The notes under the pieces were generated by a model, which ran no database searches, was not told the origin of the DNA, and saw only the letters and a program-made list of their open reading frames with translations. This document shows positions 58,931-64,000 of a stretch of 64,000 bases of DNA, piece after piece. Positions within the stretch are counted from its first letter, which is position 1, and each line of letters begins with the position of its first letter. The position numbers were made by a program, and so were the translations under genes. Source of the DNA: Prauserella cavernicola (lineage in GTDB: Bacteria > Actinomycetota > Actinomycetes > Mycobacteriales > Pseudonocardiaceae); NCBI RefSeq assembly GCF_016595675.1, contig NZ_JAENJH010000001.1, positions 682,001 through 746,000 on the forward strand, read 5' to 3'.

Positions 58931-60433
58931 GTGAGCAGGCAGCCAGTCGTGCGACTAGGCCGTGACACCGTCACGGGCGTCCACCAGGACGGGGTGGCCG
59001 TCTTCAGAGGGATTCCCTACGCCGCGGCCCCCGTCGGACCGGACCGGTTCACCGCGCCACGGCCCGCCACGTGGAGCGGGCCGTTCGACGCCACCAGGTT
59101 CGGCCCCACCGCACCGCAGGCCCGGCCACGAGTGCCCGGGGCGCCCGACGTGTCGGCGTTCATCGGTCCCGGTTGGATACGCGGCGACGACTACCTCAAC
59201 CTCAACGTCTGGACCCCCGACCCGGCGGCAGGGGGCCTGCCCGTGCTGGTGTTCGTACACGGCGGCGCGTTCGTCAACGGAGCGGGACTGACCGCGGGCA
59301 ACGACGGCACCCGCTTCGCCCGCGGCGGCGTGGTGGTGGTGACCATCAACTACCGGCTGGGTGTGCCGGGGTTCCTGCGACTGCCGGGCGCACCGGACAA
59401 CCGGGGACTGCTGGACCAAGTCGCCGCGCTGCGGTGGGTGGCCGAGCACATCGCCGCGTTCGGCGGCGACCCCGGCACCGTCACGGTGTCCGGGCAGTCG
59501 GCGGGCGCGATGAGCGTCGCCGCGTTGCTGGCCGCCGCACCACCGGGCCTGTTCCGGCGCGCGATCAGCGAGAGCGGCGGAGCGTCGCACGCACTGACGC
59601 CGGAGCAGGCCGACCTGGTGACCTCGGCGGTCGCGGCGAACCTCGGTGTGCCCGCGACCCCGGCCGCGCTGGCGAAGGTCGACGCCGACGCCATCGCCGA
59701 GACACCCCTGCGGCTCGCCGCGGTGCCGCCGGATCTGGCCGCCACCGGGGTCCGCGATCCGCAGCTGGGCCTCACGAAGTTCGCGCCCGTCGTTGACGGG
59801 GAACTGCTCACCGGGCAACCGCTGGAGGCGATCGCGGCGGGCTCGGCGGCCGGCGTCGAGGTGCTGGCGGGCACCAACGCCGACGAGATGAACCTCTACC
59901 GCATCGCCATGCCCGCGCCGCCCGTGTCGGAAGAGTCGTTGCGCACCACGGTCGCCGGGCTGCACCCCGACCCGGACGCGCTGATCGAGAGCTATCGCCG
60001 GCACGGCAGGGGCAGCACACCGGTCGAGGTCCTGTCGGCCATCGGTACCGACTATCTTTTCGCCGTGCCCACCGCCCGGTTCACCGACGCGCACGCGGCG
60101 GCCCGCGGCCGGACCTGGCGCTACGAGTTCACCTGGCGCTCCCCCGCCCACGACGGCAGGCTCGGCGCGTGCCACGGCTCGGAGCTGCCGTTCGTGTTCG
60201 GCACCCTGGGCCGCGCGAACTTCGACCTGCTCGGGCTCGAACACCCCGGCGAGGCCGAGCACGCGTTGTCGGAGGCCACGCACGCGGCATGGGTGTCCTT
60301 CATCCGCGACGGAGATCCCGGCTGGCCCAGGCACACGCCCGACGAACCGGCGGTCCAGCGAATCGGTCCCGAGTGGACGGTGACGACCCACGCGGACGGG
60401 CCGGAACGGGAGCTCTGGAAGGGCGTGCGCTGA
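58931..60433 (+). CDS. Type B carboxylesterase
   Basis: 500 residues from the GTG at 58931 with GAGGGAGG upstream. The nucleophile elbow is GQS190AG, the oxyanion segment is VFVHGGAFVNG, and the catalytic His lies in the HGSELPFVFG segment near residue 413. A full-length carboxylesterase/lipase-fold enzyme without a signal peptide. It hydrolyses carboxylic esters; natural substrate unknown. It is followed convergently by an alcohol dehydrogenase, which would suit ester-derived alcohols. Confidence 0.9.
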   Translation: MSRQPVVRLGRDTVTGVHQDGVAVFRGIPYAAAPVGPDRFTAPRPATWSGPFDATRFGPTAPQARPRVPGAPDVSAFIGPGWIRGDDYLNLNVWTPDPAAGGLPVLVFVHGGAFVNGAGLTAGNDGTRFARGGVVVVTINYRLGVPGFLRLPGAPDNRGLLDQVAALRWVAEHIAAFGGDPGTVTVSGQSAGAMSVAALLAAAPPGLFRRAISESGGASHALTPEQADLVTSAVAANLGVPATPAALAKVDADAIAETPLRLAAVPPDLAATGVRDPQLGLTKFAPVVDGELLTGQPLEAIAAGSAAGVEVLAGTNADEMNLYRIAMPAPPVSEESLRTTVAGLHPDPDALIESYRRHGRGSTPVEVLSAIGTDYLFAVPTARFTDAHAAARGRTWRYEFTWRSPAHDGRLGACHGSELPFVFGTLGRANFDLLGLEHPGEAEHALSEATHAAWVSFIRDGDPGWPRHTPDEPAVQRIGPEWTVTTHADGPERELWKGVR

Positions 60434-60439
60434 GCACCC

Positions 60440-61540
60440 TCAGTGCCGCGGGACGATCAGCGCCTTCACCACGCGCTGCGCGAGGACGTCCTCGAGCGCC
60501 TGCTGCGCCTCGGGCAGCCCGTACTCCCTGCTGATCAGCTCGGTCCACGGGAACTGGCGCGCGTAGCGGTCGAGGACCTGGACCGAGCGGTGCAGGTGCC
60601 CGACGTCGCTGCCCCAGCAGCCGCGGATCTCGAGGTGCTTCTGGTTGAGGTCCAGGTGCGGGTTGAACGTCGCGTCCCCGACGTTGGTGTACTGGCCCAC
60701 CACCACGTAGCGCCCGGCGTCCCTGGTCAGCCGCATGCCCTCGGGCACGGCGACGGGCGCCCCGCTCGCCTCGATCGTCACGTCGGCGCCCCGGCCGCCC
60801 GTGAGCTCCCTGACGGCCTCCAGCCGGTCGGCCTCGGTGGTGTCGGCGATGTCGAACACGTCGTCGGCGCCGAACGCGGTGGCCGTGGCGAGCCGGTTCG
60901 CCGGGCCGCCCACCACCACGACCCGCCCCGCGCCGCGCAGCTGCGCGAGGACCGCGGCGCACAGCCCGACCGGGCCGCTGCCCTGCACCACCACGGTGTC
61001 GCCGAACTGGATCTCCGCCATCGTCACGGCGTGCAGCGCCGTCGGCATCCCGCAGCCGGTGGCGAGGAACGCGCGCCAGTCGAGGGAGTCCGGCAGCGGG
61101 ATCAGGTGCGCGCCCGGCCCAAGATGGATGTGCTCGGACCAGCCGCCGAGCAGGCCGTCGTCGGCCGAGAGCGTGACGCCGTAGACGCGCCGCTGCGGAC
61201 AGCGCGTGGTGGCGTGGCCGACGGTGCAGAACCAGCACCGGCCGCACGTGCCGACGACGTCGAGAAACGTCACGACCTGCCCGGGTTCCACGGAGCGTCC
61301 GGAGACGTCGCGGGCCTCGGCGCCAGCACCGACCTCGGCGACCACACCGACACTGACGTGACCGGGGATGATCGGGTAGGGCACTCCGGCGAGCTGGCCC
61401 TTCCACAGGTGCGTGTCGGTACCGCAGACCTCACTGCCCAGCGTGCGCAACAGCACCGCACCCGGTTCGAGCTCGGGGCGCGGGAAGTCGCGCACCTCCA
61501 GGGGCTGCTGGGGAGCGCCCATCACAACGGCGGAAACCAC
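60440..61540 (-). CDS. Zinc-dependent alcohol dehydrogenase (MDR family)
   Basis: 366 residues from the GTG at 61540, which has AGGAGGA 6 bases upstream. Zinc ligands are seen in EVCGTDTHLW (Cys) and GHVSVG (His), and the structural zinc site is the CGRCWFCTVGHATTRC cluster. The nucleotide-binding fold starts VVQGSGPVGLCAAVLAQ. A full-length MDR alcohol/threonine-dehydrogenase-like enzyme. Convergent with the carboxylesterase; an ester-to-aldehyde route is possible but speculative. Confidence 0.87.
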   Translation of the reverse strand: MVSAVVMGAPQQPLEVRDFPRPELEPGAVLLRTLGSEVCGTDTHLWKGQLAGVPYPIIPGHVSVGVVAEVGAGAEARDVSGRSVEPGQVVTFLDVVGTCGRCWFCTVGHATTRCPQRRVYGVTLSADDGLLGGWSEHIHLGPGAHLIPLPDSLDWRAFLATGCGMPTALHAVTMAEIQFGDTVVVQGSGPVGLCAAVLAQLRGAGRVVVVGGPANRLATATAFGADDVFDIADTTEADRLEAVRELTGGRGADVTIEASGAPVAVPEGMRLTRDAGRYVVVGQYTNVGDATFNPHLDLNQKHLEIRGCWGSDVGHLHRSVQVLDRYARQFPWTELISREYGLPEAQQALEDVLAQRVVKALIVPRH

Positions 61541-61618
61541 GACACGTCCTCCTCGCACTGTCTCGGCCGGCCGGACTCCATCATGCCGGTGGCAGGCGAC
61601 GAGGCGGCGGGCGGCGAA

Positions 61619-62110
61619 CTACAGCGTGGCGAGACGCGCGGGCGCGGTGGTGCTCAGCGGCCGGAACAGCGCGTGCGGGCTGGACGCGCGGACGGTAGCC
61701 AGCACGGCACTGAGCGCCGGCAGCCAGCGGCGCTGCGGGTCGGGCTCCACGATCCACCTGGCGAGGATGTCGGGCCGCCGCCGGTCCGGCAGCGGCACCG
61801 CGGAACCGGCGTCGAGGACCTTCACCGACGGGGGCGGAGGAGCCTCTCCCCAGGCGGGCAGCTCGGCCTCGACCAGCAGGATCGTCATCATCTCGCGCTT
61901 GGTGGGGACGGCCAGCGCGGGACCGAGGCAATCCTGCCGCTCCAGTCCAGCCAGCACGGCGTCGCTCTGCGCCTTGGGCATGGCGACGGCACCGATTCCC
62001 GACCCCACCACGAGGTGCAGCCCGTTCGCCTGCCATCGCACCGGCCAGCCGAAGACGCCCCGGTAGTCCGGCAGCGCGGGCTCGACGACCGCGTCTCGGT
62101 TCAGCTGCAT
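61619..62110 (-). CDS. Hypothetical protein, possibly related to primase-polymerase-associated actinobacterial proteins
   Basis: 163 residues from the ATG at 62110. The central part (FGWPVRWQANGLHLVVGSGIGAVAMPKAQSDAVLAGLERQDCLGPALAVPTKREMMTILLVE) alternates short strands and helices. I do not recognise it with certainty; it vaguely resembles small proteins annotated near bifunctional primase-polymerase genes in actinobacteria. No signal peptide or membrane segment. It diverges from the TetR gene, whose palindromic operator (62159-62183) lies between them, so it is a candidate target of that regulator. Confidence 0.65.
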   Translation of the reverse strand: MQLNRDAVVEPALPDYRGVFGWPVRWQANGLHLVVGSGIGAVAMPKAQSDAVLAGLERQDCLGPALAVPTKREMMTILLVEAELPAWGEAPPPPSVKVLDAGSAVPLPDRRRPDILARWIVEPDPQRRWLPALSAVLATVRASSPHALFRPLSTTAPARLATL

Positions 62111-62158
62111 GGCGCTCCTCGCCTTCGACCGCACCGTCAGTTCGGGCACGGTGACGAT

Positions 62159-62183
62159 GCTAACGGCACGCAGTGCCGTTAGC
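62159..62183. promoter_or_regulatory. TetR operator, copy 1
   Basis: GCTAACGGCAC-GCA-GTGCCGTTAGC has perfect 11-bp arms. It lies between the divergent starts at 62110 and 62207, so it should control both genes. The same core occurs at 62956. Confidence 0.75.
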
Positions 62184-62206
62184 AATGGTGCTGCTATGTT
62201 CGATCC

Positions 62207-62959
62207 GTGTCGGTGGAATCCCAGCCAGCTGGCCGTCGCAGGGTCGGCCGCACCACAGAGGGACGCAGGCAACTGCGCCGCGGCCTGACGGTGGCGGCCA
62301 TCGACCTGTTCCTCGAGAGCGGCTACGAGAACACGACGGTGGACGACATCGCGGCGGCCGCGGGCGTGGGCAGGCGCACGTTCTTCCGGTACTTCCGGTC
62401 CAAGGAAGATGCCATCTTCCCCAGCCACGACGAGGTCCTGCGCGACATCGAGCGGCTCTTCGACGAGGCCGACGACTCACAGCACCCGGTCGAGGTCGCG
62501 TGCGCGGGCGTCACGCTGGTGCTCGACTCGTACCTGTCCGACCCCGACGTCTCCGTCAAGCGCTACACCCTCACCCGCACCGTCGCGCCGTTGCGGGACA
62601 AGGAGGTCGCCAGCGTCGACCGCTACCAGCGCGTGCTGGCGCGGTACCTGCGCGGGCGGTTCGAGACCGACGGCGAGCCGCTGCCCGACCTGCGCGCGTC
62701 CGTCGCCGCCGCCGCGGTGGCCGCCGCGAACAACCACGTGCTGCGCCGCTGGCTGCGCAACGGCGGCACCGAGGACGCTCACGCGCTGGCGGACAAGGCT
62801 TTCCGGCTCGTCGTCGACGCGTTCTCGGCCACGTCGCGCGGCAGCACAGGGGCCACCGACGACACCGTCATCGCCGTGCTGCGCAGTTCCGCCCCGCTGG
62901 CCGAGGTCGTCCAGCGGATCAGCTCCTCACTCGCGACAGGCGAGCGCGACACTCCCTAA
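62207..62959 (+). CDS. TetR-family transcriptional regulator
   Basis: 250 residues from the GTG at 62207. The helix-turn-helix is YENTTVDDIAAAAGVGRRTFFRYFRSKEDAIF (about 40-72), the C-terminal domain is all-helical and acidic. Two copies of the TAACGGCAC-N3-GTGCCRTTA operator flank the gene, one upstream and one across its own stop codon ahead of the next regulator. Likely represses itself, the divergent gene and possibly the next one. Confidence 0.88.
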   Translation: MSVESQPAGRRRVGRTTEGRRQLRRGLTVAAIDLFLESGYENTTVDDIAAAAGVGRRTFFRYFRSKEDAIFPSHDEVLRDIERLFDEADDSQHPVEVACAGVTLVLDSYLSDPDVSVKRYTLTRTVAPLRDKEVASVDRYQRVLARYLRGRFETDGEPLPDLRASVAAAAVAAANNHVLRRWLRNGGTEDAHALADKAFRLVVDAFSATSRGSTGATDDTVIAVLRSSAPLAEVVQRISSSLATGERDTP

Positions 62960-62978
62960 CGGCACGTCGTGCCATTAG
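62956..62978. promoter_or_regulatory. TetR operator, copy 2, overlapping the regulator stop
   Basis: CTAACGGCAC-GTC-GTGCCATTAG repeats the core and 3-base spacing of the site at 62159. The TAA stop of the TetR gene (62957-62959) is part of its left arm. It is 71 bases before the second TetR gene. Confidence 0.7.
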
Positions 62979-63048
62979 AGAGGGTCGTCCACAACGGACC
63001 CACCGCCACCTCGCGGGTATGCGCCGCCGAAGGTGACAGGATGGCTCC

Positions 63049-63711
63049 ATGTCGGTACGCGCGGATTCGTCCTCCGGTTCGAGCCGTCCCTGGCGGGGCG
63101 TGGGCGCCGACGAGCGCCAGGCGCGCCGACGCGAGCAGCTGATCGAGGCCGGCTTCGCACTGATGGGCACCGACGGCGCCGCCTCGGTCACGATGCGCGG
63201 TGTCTGCCGCCAGGCCAAGCTCACCGAGCGCTACTTCTACGAGAGCTTCCGCAACCGCGAACAGCTTCTCGTCGCGGTGCTCGAGCAGGTGGCCAGGCAG
63301 GGACAGGCCGTGCTCGTGACCGCGCTGGAGGAGCCGCGCGGCGACGCGACCGACCTCACGCGGCGCGCGGTCGCCGCGTTCACCGAGTTCGTCACCGCCG
63401 ACCCGCGCCGCGGCCGCGTGCTCTTCGTCGAGTCGCTCGCGGCGCCGGAACTCACCAGCCGCGGCGCGGAGCTCGTCGAGGAGTTCACCGCGACCATCGC
63501 TCTGGCCCTGCGCACGCCGACCCTGGCCGGTGCGGGGGCCGACGAACAGGACGTCGACCTCAACGCGCAGGCCGTGTTCGGCGCGCTGGCCTACCTGTTC
63601 CAGGCGTGGCTCGGCGGCCGGGTGCGAATCGACCGCGCCCGGTTCGTCGAGCACGTGGTCCAGGTGATCGAGCAGCTCGCCAGGGCCAGCTCCCACTCCG
63701 CGGCGGGCTGA
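63049..63711 (+). CDS. TetR-family transcriptional regulator
   Basis: 220 residues. The helix-turn-helix reads GAASVTMRGVCRQAKLTERYFYESFRNREQLL (about 44-75); the rest is a helical ligand domain. It is followed after 109 bases by a flavin monooxygenase gene whose upstream region carries tandem TGACATCA palindromes, the likely target. Possibly itself controlled by the first TetR through the site at 62956. Confidence 0.87.
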   Translation: MSVRADSSSGSSRPWRGVGADERQARRREQLIEAGFALMGTDGAASVTMRGVCRQAKLTERYFYESFRNREQLLVAVLEQVARQGQAVLVTALEEPRGDATDLTRRAVAAFTEFVTADPRRGRVLFVESLAAPELTSRGAELVEEFTATIALALRTPTLAGAGADEQDVDLNAQAVFGALAYLFQAWLGGRVRIDRARFVEHVVQVIEQLARASSHSAAG

Positions 63712-63737
63712 CCAGCGCCGACATCGCCTCATGGAAC

Positions 63738-63771
63738 TGACATCACCTGATGTTGACATCACATGATGTCA
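63738..63771. promoter_or_regulatory. Tandem palindromic operator ahead of the monooxygenase gene
   Basis: TGACATCA-CA-TGATGTCA (63754-63771) is a perfect palindrome; an imperfect copy (TGACATCA-CC-TGATGT) lies directly before it from 63738. The pair sits 50 bases before the monooxygenase start, an obvious TetR-type site. Confidence 0.7.
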
Positions 63772-63820
63772 TCTCTAGCTTGATCCTCACGGAGCACGAC
63801 GACGTGAGGAGGCGCCGACA

Positions 63821-64000
63821 ATGTCGGACCACACCACAGCGCGGGAGTCGCCCGTGCGCCGCGTCCGGATCGCGATCGTGGGAGCGGGCTTCGGCGGGCT
63901 CGGCGCGGCCATCTCCCTCAAGCGGGCGGGTTTCGAGGACTTCGTGGTGCTGGAACGTGCCGGCGATGTGGGCGGCACGTGGCAGGCCAACACCTACCCC
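63821..64000 (+). CDS. Flavin-containing monooxygenase, Baeyer-Villiger type (partial)
   Basis: The first 60 residues are visible before the right edge. ATG at 63821 with GAGGAGG upstream. The FAD Rossmann motif IVGAGFGGLGAAISLKRAG and the second-strand acidic residue in VLERAGDVGGTWQANTYP identify an N-terminal FAD domain; DVGGTWxxNTYP is characteristic of Baeyer-Villiger/flavin monooxygenases. It probably oxidises a ketone or similar xenobiotic under control of the adjacent TetR. Confidence 0.85.
   Translation, partial: MSDHTTARESPVRRVRIAIVGAGFGGLGAAISLKRAGFEDFVVLERAGDVGGTWQANTYP

Overview
The window is very GC-rich (about 70 percent), densely packed and rich in GTG starts, 4-bp start/stop overlaps and apparent leaderless promoters. 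It carries an EspG/PPE-type ESX accessory module, an IdeR-type iron box, F420-type enzymes and Asp23 envelope-stress genes. Together these point to a filamentous actinobacterium, most likely a member of the Pseudonocardiaceae (Saccharomonospora, Prauserella or Amycolatopsis-like). No rRNA, tRNA, CRISPR, transposase or prophage genes were seen. It looks like chromosomal accessory metabolism rather than a mobile island.

Layout. 1-3.7 kb: a tripartite tricarboxylate transporter (TctB partial, TctC) divergent from a TcuA-like flavoprotein dehydrogenase and its GntR regulator. 3.7-9.2 kb: a C45 acyltransferase/hydrolase with a GNAT enzyme, a GntR-TetR fused regulator and a large ATPase-LuxR regulator. 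9.6-13.0 kb: EspG, a helical protein and a PPE-like Gly/Pro-rich protein. 14.3-19.6 kb: one compact operon of ROK regulator, sulfonate-type ABC transporter and sulfatase, preceded by 21-bp tandem repeats. 19.8-25.2 kb: small enzymes and acetyltransferases, a VOC protein with a WYL regulator, a serine hydrolase and a methyltransferase. 25.2-34.1 kb: organic-acid catabolism, comprising IclR with 3-oxoacid CoA-transferase, GntR with CaiB and CitE-like enzymes, and LysR with a tartrate/malate-type dehydrogenase. This stretch also holds a deletion scar that fused the stumps of a BCCT transporter and an aldehyde dehydrogenase. 34.1-36.3 kb: HhH protein, nucleotidyltransferase, SUMF1-domain protein, F420/FMN-type oxidoreductase.

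36.5-41.2 kb is a ten-gene minus-strand locus: an ECF sigma factor, an Asp23 protein with an N-terminal zinc-finger-like segment resembling an anti-sigma domain, three further Asp23/Gls24 proteins, membrane anchors, a tiny HPD-containing J-domain-like protein and other small proteins. 41.2-46.2 kb: a phosphotransferase, an ArsR-like regulator divergent from an ABC exporter, a PAP2-like membrane protein, a siderophore-interacting protein under an iron box and an unlisted 52-residue membrane protein. 46.2-47.8 kb: L-serine ammonia-lyase under a tandem glycine riboswitch. 47.9-54.8 kb: an HD protein, a LysR regulator and a UgpBAEC-type transporter with a metallophosphoesterase inside the operon. 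55.1-58.3 kb: a ribbon-helix-helix regulator with repeated operators, a DUF4097 protein and a DrrAB-type exporter. 58.4-64.0 kb: a small kinase, carboxylesterase, zinc alcohol dehydrogenase, two TetR regulators with strong palindromic operators, and the start of a flavin monooxygenase.

A recurring theme is that most regulators sit next to a clear inverted repeat in the intergenic region they would control. Two regulators (LysR at 32 kb, TetR at 62 kb) have a second copy of the same operator overlapping their own stop codon, just ahead of the next gene.
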